Below are positions 8,130 through 16,773 of a DNA stretch of 64,000 bases, in pieces (the first letter of the stretch is position 1; every line of letters starts with the position of its first letter). The notes under the pieces are model-generated. The model worked only from the letters and a program-made list of their open reading frames with translations, was not told the origin of the DNA and did not search any database. The translations under genes and the position numbers were made by a program. The DNA is from Methylicorpusculum oleiharenae (lineage in GTDB: Bacteria > Pseudomonadota > Gammaproteobacteria > Methylococcales > Methylomonadaceae). The DNA lies in contig NZ_WUTY02000001.1 of NCBI RefSeq assembly GCF_009828925.2, positions 2,820,492 through 2,884,491 on the forward strand, written 5' to 3'.

Positions 8130-9080
8130 TTAATTTTTCCAACGTTGCAGATAACCATTTGAGGCGATGCTGTAAATTTTTTTATCGTTTTCGATAAACG
8201 CAAGTCCCAGCACCGAAGCAACAGTTGGCCGCCTCTTTTCATCCTTTTTAGCGCGCCAGAACTTTATCCGTTGTCCTGTCTTGATATTCCAAAGATCAAT
8301 GCGTCCTGAGGTCAAGCCGGTGATCAACTGTCGCCCATTGCCGGAGAATTTTGCTGTCGCAATCGTTTGCCTGTCAGGTTTCAGGGATTTGTATATTTTA
8401 CCGTTACTGAGCTTCCATAACAGTGCCTGTCCAAGTGCTGCGTTGGTAAAGGCATAGCTGTCATCCGGACTTATCGCAACGGATGACAACTGATTGTAAT
8501 GACTCCAGGTGTACTTTAATTCACCGGTTGCCAAATCCCATAATTTAGCGGTTTTATCGGCGGAACCAGTTAACGCATAGTGTCCGCTTTTTGAAATATC
8601 GGTTGCCAAAACCGAGCCTTCATGCCTGAAAGCATAAAGCGTGAGGCCTTTTTTGAGTGAAAAATAGATGGCTTTATCGGGTAACCCAATGAGCGCAAAA
8701 TGTCCGTCACTGGATATGCTGACCGCGCTAATCTCGGGGAAACTCCATACTTTTAAAAGCTTTCCATCACTGATACGCCACCAGACCAAAGAATCACGCT
8801 CTGCGGTGATTGCAAATTCTTCATTGCCTGAAATGGACGTTTTTATAATACCATTGGTTCCATCCAGGTGTTTCCATGAATGAAGCAGACTTTTGGGTTT
8901 TAATTGCCACAGCTCTGCAGGTCCCGACATGTTGCTGATCAAAGCATAGTGCTCGGAAATATCAGCCGCAAAAAGATTATCAGGGCCTAGCTGCTGGGTT
9001 TTTTCTGAATTAGACGAATTACCACAGCCGTTAAGCAGAAATAAACAAAATAAAGCGGCAAAACATAAACGATTTAGCAT
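8130..9080 (-). CDS. WD40-repeat lipoprotein
   Basis: A 316-residue envelope protein. From the ATG at 9080 it has a signal with lipobox L-L-N-G-C (Cys19), followed by a series of about six or seven WD40-type blades. Repeats can be seen as G-H-Y-A-L-x-G-S-A-D-K-T-A-K-L-W-D, with related copies ending in L-W-K-L, L-W-N-I and R-W-K-N, so the protein is probably a single beta-propeller anchored to a membrane. A longer frame to 9149 overlaps siroheme synthase and lacks a signal at its start. The gene lies 13 bases after cysG on the same strand, so it is probably co-transcribed. WD40 propellers are usually protein-interaction platforms; the partner is unknown. Confidence 0.8.
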   Translation of the reverse strand: MLNRLCFAALFCLFLLNGCGNSSNSEKTQQLGPDNLFAADISEHYALISNMSGPAELWQLKPKSLLHSWKHLDGTNGIIKTSISGNEEFAITAERDSLVWWRISDGKLLKVWSFPEISAVSISSDGHFALIGLPDKAIYFSLKKGLTLYAFRHEGSVLATDISKSGHYALTGSADKTAKLWDLATGELKYTWSHYNQLSSVAISPDDSYAFTNAALGQALLWKLSNGKIYKSLKPDRQTIATAKFSGNGRQLITGLTSGRIDLWNIKTGQRIKFWRAKKDEKRRPTVASVLGLAFIENDKKIYSIASNGYLQRWKN

Positions 9081-9093
9081 GACTGATCCCGGA

Positions 9094-10488
9094 TTACAGC
9101 GCTGAAGTAGCGCTGTACCAATTAAGTTTAGTATGCAATTTGACGACATTCCCGATAATGATCAAGGTCGGCGGTGTGATATCCTCATTAGCGGCGATAG
9201 CAGGCAGTGTCGTGAGTGTTCCGGTGTAGACTTTTTGATTCAATGTGGTTCCCTGTTGAATCAATGCGGCCGGTAAGTCATCCGGTGCGCCGTGATCTAT
9301 CAATGACTGGCAGAGAAAAGGCAGTCCTATCAAGCCCATGTAAATGACCAGGGTCTGGTTTGGGAGAGAGAGTTGCTTCCAATTGAGATTAATGGTGTCG
9401 TCTTTTAAATGTCCGGTAACAAATGTGCATGATTGTGCATAATCCCTGTGTGTCAAAGGGATGCCTGCATAAGTGGCGCAGCCCGATGCGGCGGTAATGC
9501 CGGGCACAACCTGAAAGTTAACGCCTTGCTCCATCAGGGTTTCAATTTCTTCTCCGCCCCGGCCGAATATGAAGGGGTCGCCGCCTTTAAGACGGGCTAC
9601 ACGCTTGCCTGATTTGGCCAGCGTTGCCAGTAAACTGTTGATTTCGTCCTGCGGCAGACTGTGGTCACTGCGTTTTTTTCCGACATAGATTTTTTCAGCA
9701 TCTCTGCGCGCCAGTTCCAGAATCGCCGGGGCGACGAGGCGATCATAGAGGATCACATCGGCCTGTTGCATCAACCGTAATGCTTTAAAAGTCAGCAAAT
9801 CAGGGTCGCCTGGACCTGCTCCTATCAGATAAACTTCGCCTTGGGCCGTTGAATTTGATTCTTCGGCCAAGCATTTTTCCAGTTGAAGAGTCGCTTGAAG
9901 TTCATCTCCTTTGAAAACCAGTTCTGCGATCGGGCCTTGTAACGCTTTTTCCCAGAAAATTCGCCGTTGTGCAGGTTCTTTGATCGATCGCTTGACTTGC
10001 GGTCTGAATTTTTCAGCCAAGTGTGCGAGGCGCCCGTAAGTGGGCGGAATGATGGTTTCCAGTTTGGCTCTTAACAAGCGCGCTAAAACCGGCGATGCGC
10101 CGCCCGATGAAACCGCGACTATCAGAGGTGAACGATCCAAAATCGCAGGAAAAATAAAGCTGCACAGGTCGGGGCTGTCAACGACATTGACGGGGATTTT
10201 ATGCTGACGAGCAGCGGCTGCAACACTTTCATTGGTGGTTTTGTTGTCGGTGGCCGAGATGACTAGGGTAAATCCCGCGACATCCTCTGCGGTAAAGCTT
10301 TTTTGTATGATGCGCAGGCTAAGGTCACTTTCTCTTTCTTTTATTGAAGAACGGATATCTTTGGCTATGACGGTAATACAGGCCCCTGCTTTGCTGAGCA
10401 AGTCAATTTTTCTAGCCGCAATTTCGCCTGCACCCACCACCAAACAGGCCTGGCCTGTCAGTTTAAAAAATAAGGGAAAATAGTCCAT
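9094..10488 (-). CDS. cysG: Siroheme synthase CysG (uroporphyrinogen-III methyltransferase, precorrin-2 dehydrogenase and ferrochelatase)
   Basis: A 464-residue fusion enzyme of nearly the same length as E. coli CysG (457). Residues 1 to about 205 form the NAD-dependent dehydrogenase/ferrochelatase half, with V-V-G-A-G-E-I-A-A-R-K near the N-terminus and the S-S-G-G-A-S-P-V-L-A-R segment that carries the regulatory serine of the family. The second half, from G-E-V-Y-L-I-G-A-G-P-G-D-P, is the SAM-dependent uroporphyrinogen-III C-methyltransferase. The product, siroheme, serves sulfite and nitrite reductases. The start at 10488 matches the family N-terminus; an upstream extension to 10566 is not used. 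The divergent tusA, a sulfur carrier, fits a sulfur-metabolism neighbourhood. Confidence 0.95.
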   Translation of the reverse strand: MDYFPLFFKLTGQACLVVGAGEIAARKIDLLSKAGACITVIAKDIRSSIKERESDLSLRIIQKSFTAEDVAGFTLVISATDNKTTNESVAAAARQHKIPVNVVDSPDLCSFIFPAILDRSPLIVAVSSGGASPVLARLLRAKLETIIPPTYGRLAHLAEKFRPQVKRSIKEPAQRRIFWEKALQGPIAELVFKGDELQATLQLEKCLAEESNSTAQGEVYLIGAGPGDPDLLTFKALRLMQQADVILYDRLVAPAILELARRDAEKIYVGKKRSDHSLPQDEINSLLATLAKSGKRVARLKGGDPFIFGRGGEEIETLMEQGVNFQVVPGITAASGCATYAGIPLTHRDYAQSCTFVTGHLKDDTINLNWKQLSLPNQTLVIYMGLIGLPFLCQSLIDHGAPDDLPAALIQQGTTLNQKVYTGTLTTLPAIAANEDITPPTLIIIGNVVKLHTKLNWYSATSAL

Positions 10489-10571
10489 GTGATCGGTTAG
10501 TTCGCTGTTTATTGTAGCGGTGGTATTATAAACACCACTTAGGGAGTTTATAGAAATTATATCCAAGAACC

Positions 10572-10802
10572 ATGATTGAATTTGATTTAGAAGTTGATGC
10601 CAGCGGGTTAATGTGCCCGTTGCCCTTATTAAGATTGAAGAAAGCCCTTCAGCAATTACTTGCCGGACACATTGTTAAAATAATCGCTACCGATCCGGCA
10701 GCGCATCTGGATATCGGTGTCTACACCGAACAGACCGGGCATGAAATTGTTGATTTTGTGCGGGAAGGAGATAAACAAATTTTTCTGATTAAGAAAAATT
10801 AA
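10572..10802 (+). CDS. tusA: TusA-family sulfur carrier protein
   Basis: A 76-residue protein of the TusA/SirA family. The catalytic C-P-x-P motif is seen as C15-P-L-P near the N-terminus, where Cys15 carries the persulfide. Its length and the two-layer alternation of strands and helices fit the family. TusA proteins relay sulfur for tRNA 2-thiouridine synthesis or other sulfur trafficking; which role applies here cannot be decided because tusBCDE are not in the window. It is divergent from cysG with an 83-base gap and is followed directly by a palindromic terminator. Confidence 0.85.
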   Translation: MIEFDLEVDASGLMCPLPLLRLKKALQQLLAGHIVKIIATDPAAHLDIGVYTEQTGHEIVDFVREGDKQIFLIKKN

Positions 10803-10826
10803 AAGGCAAAGACTGGTTTGCCTTTT
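10801..10826. terminator. Bidirectional terminator between tusA and the HAD phosphatase
   Basis: AAAAGGCAAA (10801-10810) is the exact complement of TTTGCCTTTT (10817-10826) around a 6-base loop. It starts in the tusA stop region and lies before the end of the convergent HAD gene, so both transcripts can use it. Confidence 0.88.
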
Positions 10827-10841
10827 AATCATCCGGCGCGT

Positions 10842-11528
10842 TTATTTTTTGAAATGGTGCGTGGGGCAGACATGGTTTCTGAGGCTGATAATGGGCCATT
10901 CCTGCTGTTCTGCGATCCGTTGCAGCTTTTCATCCGGATCAACCGCAACCGGATGTGTGACTCGATTCAACAGGGGCAAATCATTGTGGGAGTCGCTGTA
11001 AAACCAGCTGTCGTCGAGTGTTTCCGAATGCGATGCCAGCCATTCGGTCAATAATGTGACTTTGCCATCCTGAAAACAAGGGACGCCATTAAAGCCCCCG
11101 GTATATTTTCCATCGGAAAACTCAGGCGTGGTCGCTATCAAAATATCGATGCCGTAAAGTTGTACGATCGGTTCAGTGACAAACCGGTTTGTCGCCGTAA
11201 TAACCATTAAGGTATCGCCTTTAACTTTATGTTTATTTATCAGTTCCTGAGCGGGTTTCAGCAAGATTGGAAAAATCTTTTCCTGAACAAATTGCTCTCG
11301 CCACTGAAACAGTCTTTGCGGTTCATTATCTGCAAGCGGACGTAAAGAGAATGCCAGGAATTCTCTGATATCCAGATTCCCTTGTTTGTAGTCTTCGTAA
11401 AATTTGGCATTTGCCGCTTCATAAGCGTTTTTGTCGACTATGCCCTGATCGACCAGAAACTGCCCCCATAGAAAGTCGCTGTCATCCGCGATGAGTGTAT
11501 TATCTAAATCAAAAATAGCTAGACTCAT
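10842..11528 (-). CDS. HAD-superfamily phosphatase, subfamily IB (SerB-like)
   Basis: A 228-residue cytosolic hydrolase. Motif I is F-D-L-D-N-T-L at the N-terminus, with the nucleophilic Asp and the acid Asp two residues later. Motif II is V-I-T-A-T-N near residue 125, and motif IV appears as Y-S-D-S-H-N-D-L-P-L-L. The large helical cap after motif I is typical of subfamily IB, which includes phosphoserine phosphatase and related enzymes acting on small phosphorylated metabolites. SerB itself usually has extra N-terminal domains, so the substrate is not assigned. It converges on tusA with a shared terminator. Confidence 0.85.
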   Translation of the reverse strand: MSLAIFDLDNTLIADDSDFLWGQFLVDQGIVDKNAYEAANAKFYEDYKQGNLDIREFLAFSLRPLADNEPQRLFQWREQFVQEKIFPILLKPAQELINKHKVKGDTLMVITATNRFVTEPIVQLYGIDILIATTPEFSDGKYTGGFNGVPCFQDGKVTLLTEWLASHSETLDDSWFYSDSHNDLPLLNRVTHPVAVDPDEKLQRIAEQQEWPIISLRNHVCPTHHFKK

Positions 11529-11819
11529 TAAAATACCTGTTTAAATTGGCTTTAAAAATAGGCTATAGCCTCCCCAACTGATTTGTGGAACAATAGCTTT
11601 ATTAATTTTATTCACTGAACGTTACGACGAGTTTATCACCTTAGCGGGTTTACGCTGAACTCATAAAGTAAGAACTGATTGAGAATCTGTGCAGCACAAG
11701 CGATTTTAAAGTCTGTAATGACCGAGCGCTTTCATGGCTTAATAATTCTCGCGGTTCCAGCGAACTGATCGCCTAATGCGAAGCAGTCGGTGACGGTCAG
11801 ATAATTCAAAGGTTTTAAC

Positions 11820-12383
11820 ATGATTGACTCAAAAGGATACCGACCTAATGTCGGAATAATCCTTTGCAATGACGAGGGTCGCGTGTTTTGGGCTAAACGT
11901 TCCGGTGCCAATTCCTGGCAGTTTCCACAGGGGGGCATTAATGATGACGAAGACCCTGAAGCGGCGATGTATCGTGAACTGTGGGAGGAGACCGGTTTGC
12001 GTGCCGAACATGTGCAGTTGCTGGGACGCACAAGATATTGGCTGCGTTATCAATTGCCTGAAAGATATATCCGCAAACAGTCGATACCCCTTTGCATAGG
12101 ACAAAAACAAATCTGGTTTATTTTGCGCTTGGTTACGCCTGAATCCAATGTGCGTTTTGATCGAACGGCCAAGCCTGAATTTGATGGCTGGCGCTGGGTG
12201 GATTATTGGGAACCACTGAATGATGTTGTGTACTTCAAACGCAAAGTGTACCGAAAGGCGATGGCGGAATTGGGTGCACTGCTGGTAGCCGATTCTGTTC
12301 CGGTAAAAGCAGATGGGTATCTGGCTAAAGAAAAAAAGAATCTGAAAAAAACCAGGTCAATAGCCAAACGAGTCCAAACTTAG
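11820..12383 (+). CDS. rppH: RNA pyrophosphohydrolase RppH (NudH)
   Basis: A 187-residue Nudix hydrolase. The N-terminus [15 protein letters not shown] is characteristic of RppH. The Nudix box runs from G-G-I-N-D-D-E-D through R-E-L-W-E-E-T-G-L at about residues 38-60, with all the metal-binding glutamates present. RppH removes pyrophosphate from the 5' end of mRNAs and so initiates RNase E-dependent decay; rne is also in this window. The C-terminus is basic and poorly ordered, about 10 residues longer than in E. coli. The last 27 bases overlap the convergent cpdA gene. Confidence 0.93.
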   Translation: MIDSKGYRPNVGIILCNDEGRVFWAKRSGANSWQFPQGGINDDEDPEAAMYRELWEETGLRAEHVQLLGRTRYWLRYQLPERYIRKQSIPLCIGQKQIWFILRLVTPESNVRFDRTAKPEFDGWRWVDYWEPLNDVVYFKRKVYRKAMAELGALLVADSVPVKADGYLAKEKKNLKKTRSIAKRVQT

Positions 12384-13163
12384 CTCCTGAAGCAAGCCTG
12401 GGAGGCGGTAGACGCTGGTTTCGATTGACCCGTCAGGCAATAAGTTAATGATACGGTAACCGGGCATCTCCAAATCCAGCGTAAAATCGCTGCACAGCGG
12501 CTTGAATTGAAAACAGGTCGCTGGTGAGCCTAGAACACGAATGGACTGATAATCGCGGTCCATCACTTGATGGATATGCCCGGTCGTGACGGCTTTTACT
12601 TGCGGAAAATCGCGTAGAATGTTCAACACTTCCTGCTGATTCTCAATCAGCATGGTATCCATCCATTGGCTTTGCGTCGGCAGGACATGATGATGGACTG
12701 CGATTAACGCAAAATAATTCGGCTGTTCAGTCAGACATTTCTGTAAAAATAACAGTTCTTCATTGCCGATATTGCCGCCGGGTCGGCCGGGTATCTGGCT
12801 GTTAAGACAGATTAACTGCCAGTCATCAAACAAGGTTTGTTTGTTACAGCTGATTTTTTGACTGTTAAACAAACTGAGCATCAGCGGGTAGTCGTCATGA
12901 TTACCGGGCAAGCACACCGAATTGACCGGGTATCGTTCCAGCGTTTTTAATATCCGCATATAACTCGCCGCACAAGGATCTTGAGCAAGGTCTCCCGATA
13001 GCAGAACAAGATCAAAGGTATTGCCTGTGGCAAATGCCTGATCAAGAACGGCCTTGAAATAATACTCGGTGTCTATGCCCAGCATTTTCTCCCCTGGGGC
13101 AGGCAAAATATGAAGGTCGGTAATTTGAAGGATAGACACCGTCTTTGAATAAGGCATAGGCAT
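12357..13163 (-). CDS. cpdA: 3',5'-cyclic-AMP phosphodiesterase CpdA (Icc)
   Basis: A 268-residue metallophosphoesterase. The binuclear-metal motifs are all visible: T-D-L-H near the N-terminus, [17 protein letters not shown] and T-G-H-I-H-Q. Length and motif spacing fit CpdA, which hydrolyses cAMP to AMP; related family-III phosphodiesterases act on other substrates, so substrate is inferred. The start at 13163 shares one base with the argA stop, so the genes form an overlapping pair transcribed argA to cpdA. An in-frame Met two codons later is an alternative start. Confidence 0.85.
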   Translation of the reverse strand: MPMPYSKTVSILQITDLHILPAPGEKMLGIDTEYYFKAVLDQAFATGNTFDLVLLSGDLAQDPCAASYMRILKTLERYPVNSVCLPGNHDDYPLMLSLFNSQKISCNKQTLFDDWQLICLNSQIPGRPGGNIGNEELLFLQKCLTEQPNYFALIAVHHHVLPTQSQWMDTMLIENQQEVLNILRDFPQVKAVTTGHIHQVMDRDYQSIRVLGSPATCFQFKPLCSDFTLDLEMPGYRIINLLPDGSIETSVYRLPGLLQELSLDSFGY

Positions 13164-14479
13164 TAGCTAATGGTTTTGCATAAGACTTTCGAATTTCTCT
13201 GCGGGTTGTAAGATGATTTCAAAGGTTCAGGCAGAAGTTCAATGGATACAGGCTTGAACCCTCTTTCAATAAACCAGTGAACGGTTTGAGTCGAAAGTAC
13301 ATAAAGTTTCGAAATATCAGACTGTTTTGCTTTATCATAAATGTAATCCAACAGGTGGCTGGCTCTGGATGCTCGCTGATAATCCGGATGAATTGCCAGA
13401 CAGGCTATTACACCCCTGCCTGAATCAGCTAGAGCATGAAGCGCGGTGCAACCAATAATCAAACCGTCTCGTTCAATAATAATATAGTCGGAAATTTCCA
13501 TTTCCAGTTTTTCACGAGAGCGTTTAACCAATAAACCTTGTTGCTCCAAAGGCTTTATCAATTCCATGATGCCGCCAATATCGTCCAGTTCGGCGGTACG
13601 GATCGTCTCAAATGCGGCGTGACTGACCAATGTGCCGATGCCGTCACGCGTGAATAATTCTAGTAACAAAGCACCATCAACTTGCCGGTTGACCAGGTGG
13701 GCGCGTGTTACGCCGTTTTGACAGCTTTGAATGGCTGCGCTTAAAGAGCGGGCGATGGCTTCCGGCAGGTTTGGATTGTTTTCCAGTAATTCATTGGCTT
13801 GCCCGGTAGTCAGTTGCTGGACTGGTTTCTGGTTATCAGGATTTAAACAGTTTTGCTCAGTCATCAAAATTAGTTTTTCAGCCTGCAAGGCGATAGCGAC
13901 TTCGGTGGCAACTTCCTCCGCCGAAAGATTAAAAACCTCCCCGCTCGGAGAATAACCAATCGGTGAAATCAGCACGACATTATTCTGGTCAAGTTGTTGA
14001 TGTATCCCCTGGCTGTCAATTCGCCGGACTTTGCCGGTATAGCAATAGTCAATTCCATCCAGCACACCAAGCGGCTTTGCGGTGACAAAATTGCCCGAGG
14101 CGACTCTGATTTTTGCACCGGCCATGGGTGAATTAGCCAAGCCCATCGATAACAAGGCTTCAATTTCTACCCGGACCAATCCGGCCGCCTGTTTGACATA
14201 TTGCAGTGTCGATTGGTCGGTAATGCGAAGGTGATGGTGAAATCTGGGCGTATCTCCTTGCTGTAGCAGGCGTTCATCTATTTGGGAGCGAATGCCGTGG
14301 ACCAGAACCAGCCTGACACCCAAACTTTTCAATAAGGCAAAGTCATGAATCAAATTATCGAAATTCGGTTCAGTCACCGCCACGCCGCTAAAAAAAATGA
14401 CAAAGGTACGGTTCCGGTGGGCGTGGATGTAAGGAGAGGAATTCCTGAACCAATTGACGAATGTGCTTTGTTGTTCCAT
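13163..14479 (-). CDS. argA: N-acetylglutamate synthase ArgA
   Basis: A 438-residue enzyme, close to the 443 residues of E. coli ArgA. Residues 1 to about 285 form the amino-acid-kinase-like domain that binds arginine for feedback inhibition, with V-L-V-H-G near residue 58. Residues from about 295 form a GNAT acetyltransferase domain with the acetyl-CoA loop in a region ending Q-R-A-S-R-A-S-H-L-L. It makes N-acetylglutamate from glutamate and acetyl-CoA, the first step of arginine synthesis; argG is also in this window but not adjacent. The terminal overlap with cpdA implies coupling. Confidence 0.94.
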   Translation of the reverse strand: MEQQSTFVNWFRNSSPYIHAHRNRTFVIFFSGVAVTEPNFDNLIHDFALLKSLGVRLVLVHGIRSQIDERLLQQGDTPRFHHHLRITDQSTLQYVKQAAGLVRVEIEALLSMGLANSPMAGAKIRVASGNFVTAKPLGVLDGIDYCYTGKVRRIDSQGIHQQLDQNNVVLISPIGYSPSGEVFNLSAEEVATEVAIALQAEKLILMTEQNCLNPDNQKPVQQLTTGQANELLENNPNLPEAIARSLSAAIQSCQNGVTRAHLVNRQVDGALLLELFTRDGIGTLVSHAAFETIRTAELDDIGGIMELIKPLEQQGLLVKRSREKLEMEISDYIIIERDGLIIGCTALHALADSGRGVIACLAIHPDYQRASRASHLLDYIYDKAKQSDISKLYVLSTQTVHWFIERGFKPVSIELLPEPLKSSYNPQRNSKVLCKTIS

Positions 14480-14856
14480 TGAGATAATTTCAAGACAAAC
14501 TGAGTTGTTGAGTCGACAAAGGCCCGATAAAAATTGTGGGTTAAGCCTTGTTTATAAAATGAGGTTGACTGACGTTAATCTCATTTTACTGGAATATACC
14601 GGGCAGGTGGTAGGTTACAGGCGCCTTGAAGAGTCGGCCACTCAATGCTTTGTCCACTGTATACCTTTCGCACTTCAAATTTCGGCAGTGCCTAAGGAGG
14701 CAACGGGTTGTTCGGCAAAGGCTTTGCCGGCATGGATGCTGGCATAGAGCCTACATGGATGGTTTTACGGCGTCCTTTCGAGCATCCCTGTGCCGAATTT
14801 CGATCTACGATGGGCATAGATGCCGGATTTTGTTCTGCAAATGGGGCAATCGAATG
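14480..14856. other. Intergenic region holding copy 1 of repeat element A
   Basis: This 377-base gap separates the start of argA from the 3' end of the kinase gene. The first 180 bases should hold the argA promoter, but no strong consensus pair was found. The rest is dominated by repeat element A. Short ORFs here read through the repeat and are not credible genes. Confidence 0.7.
14666..14812 (+). repeat. Dispersed structured repeat element A, copy 1
   Basis: About 147 bases that recur almost unchanged at 30879-31028 in the same orientation. The element contains successive hairpins: TGCCT/AGGCA (14690-14703), GGCAAA/TTTGCC (14714-14728) and GCCGGC/GCTGGC (14726-14743). The outer arms TTCGGCA (14681-14687) and TGCCGAA (14791-14797) can close the whole unit. 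No flanking target duplication is obvious. It sits between argA and the kinase gene, entirely outside coding sequence. Confidence 0.85.
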
Positions 14857-16611
14857 TCAGGGCTGGCGTAAAATTTTAGCTTTGAGATCCAATAAGGTCT
14901 GGTGTTTAGGGATGGCCTCCAAGCCCTCTTCAATCTTGGTCAGACTTTCATCATGTTTGCCTTCAACATAAAGTTGTTCTGCCTGCTCACTCAGAATGTC
15001 GGCAATTTTTTTCAGACCCTGTTTTGCTTCTTTATTATACGGGTCGATCTCAAGCACCTGCCGATAAGACCAGAGTGCATTGCTTCCGGTAGGCGCCGTC
15101 AAATAACCCACATCAAAATGAATTTCTGCCAAATCCAATAAATCTTTGATTTTTAACTGTTGCTCAGGGCTAAGTTGAATGATTTTGTCTTGTAACGGAT
15201 CTATCTCTTGAGCGAGTTTAATGTAACCGGCAATTCCGGCAATAAGAGTAATGACAGCCAGGCTGCCCAGGATAATGGGCAGTGCGGATTTGGCCTGCAA
15301 TCCGTTCATGAATTGCTGAACGGATTGAATTCTGTCTTGCCGTTTAAAGGCAAGTCCTTTGGCTAGCGTTTTCCATTGTCTTCGGCTTAATCCACTGACC
15401 ATTTTAGGTTGCAGATTCAGTTCCATAGCTTTTGGGGCTGAAAGTTTTCCGTAGGGATGCTTTCCAGTCAAAATTTCGTAAGTTACACAGGCTAAAGCGT
15501 AAACATCATCGCTGGGGTCCGGATCATTTTCGTAAAACATTTCAAGGCTTGCATAGGCAGGCGTAAGGGCACCCAAATCACGGCGGGCGTCAAATACCGT
15601 TTGATCCTGCTCGGCATCATGACGGCTTACGGCGCAGGCTATGCCGAAATCAAGGACTTTAACTTCGCCGTTCTCTAAAACGCAAACGTTGCCGGGCTTG
15701 AAATCGGAATGGACAATCCCGTGCTTGTGGGCATAAGCCAACGCCAAACATAAACCTTTAATGATGTACCAGGCTTTTTTAAAAGGCAGGCCATTGGGGG
15801 CCTTTTCTGAAATATATCGGCCTAACGATTGACCATCCAGAATCTCCATGGACATGAAGACGTGGCTTTTATCTCGGTCGAAATCGTAAACCGTAATAAT
15901 GTTTGGGTGTGCAAGGGTTTGGGCTTTTTGAGTCTCTCTTTGTAAAGCGATAAAGGCGGTGGCGTTATTTTTAATGTCTTCGTTAAGGATTTTCAACGCC
16001 ACGAAAGGTGATTTGTCTCTTGCTTCCTGCTTACGAAGGTCCAGTGCCTTGTAGACCACGCCCATGCCGCCGCTACCCAGCACATCCTGCAACACGAAAC
16101 GCTCCTTGAGCGTCGAGCCGATGCCTAGCGGACCGTCGTTTGAAGGCGATTCAAAAGATGAATCAGTTTGAGTAAATGACAGTGTGGCTGAGTTTGAACT
16201 GGTTTGCGAGCCTGACATCACAGTCTTTGGCGGTGCCGTTCGTCCTGCCGGATTGATTACAACGGTTGATTCTTCTTCGCCAGTGAAAGCGGATGACACA
16301 GGTGCTTGATAAATCACCCGCGTCTCATCATCTTCCTGTGTTTGCGTCACGGGATTGAACCGCGTTTCATCATTGTCAGTCTGGTTCACAGAGTGGCTTA
16401 AACTGTCTAATGAAGAAAGTAAGCGTAGATAGTGCTCCGGACTCAACTGTTTTTGTTCGAGATTGCTGCGTAAGACATGCCGGATTTTTTCACTTTTTTC
16501 AGGCGTCTGTATGAGTGTTTGCTGTAAAAAAACCTCCAATTGATCCAGGTTCAGTTGCCCTTTACAAAATTGCAGCAACGTATCAGAGATAGCGTCCGGT
16601 TGATTATTCAT
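14857..16611 (-). CDS. Membrane-anchored Ser/Thr protein kinase (Hanks type)
   Basis: A 584-residue kinase. Residues 1-160 are a polar N-terminal region with three similar acidic Thr motifs. The kinase domain spans about 165-440: glycine loop G-S-G-G-M-G-V-V-Y-K at 179-188, ATP Lys207 in V-A-L-K, catalytic loop H301-S-D-F-K-P-G-N and D321-F-G. The catalytic loop has Ser where RD kinases have Arg, so activation-loop control may differ. One membrane helix follows at about 444-465. The outer 110 residues look TPR-like, with helices such as A-E-Q-L-Y-V-E-G-K-H-D-E-S-L. The gene lies 162 bases downstream of a PP2C-type phosphatase gene on the same strand, so the two may act on shared targets. Confidence 0.9.
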   Translation of the reverse strand: MNNQPDAISDTLLQFCKGQLNLDQLEVFLQQTLIQTPEKSEKIRHVLRSNLEQKQLSPEHYLRLLSSLDSLSHSVNQTDNDETRFNPVTQTQEDDETRVIYQAPVSSAFTGEEESTVVINPAGRTAPPKTVMSGSQTSSNSATLSFTQTDSSFESPSNDGPLGIGSTLKERFVLQDVLGSGGMGVVYKALDLRKQEARDKSPFVALKILNEDIKNNATAFIALQRETQKAQTLAHPNIITVYDFDRDKSHVFMSMEILDGQSLGRYISEKAPNGLPFKKAWYIIKGLCLALAYAHKHGIVHSDFKPGNVCVLENGEVKVLDFGIACAVSRHDAEQDQTVFDARRDLGALTPAYASLEMFYENDPDPSDDVYALACVTYEILTGKHPYGKLSAPKAMELNLQPKMVSGLSRRQWKTLAKGLAFKRQDRIQSVQQFMNGLQAKSALPIILGSLAVITLIAGIAGYIKLAQEIDPLQDKIIQLSPEQQLKIKDLLDLAEIHFDVGYLTAPTGSNALWSYRQVLEIDPYNKEAKQGLKKIADILSEQAEQLYVEGKHDESLTKIEEGLEAIPKHQTLLDLKAKILRQP

Positions 16612-16773
16612 TGATAAGTCTCAGCCTGGTAAGTCTTCATGTCATGGATTGGGAATAACAGGGTTTTGCCGGCAGTCTGATGGCCAAATGGCATCTTTCT
16701 TTTCAGGCTCATGGCCTTGAACTATTGCAAGAAGTATAAAGGAATTTCTTGAGGTGGTATTTTCTTCTGACTT

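Noticed and set aside
14708-14971. Plus-strand frame of 87 codons
   Set aside because: It lies in repeat element A and the end of the kinase gene. Repeats of this kind give frames in many genomes; no family sign.
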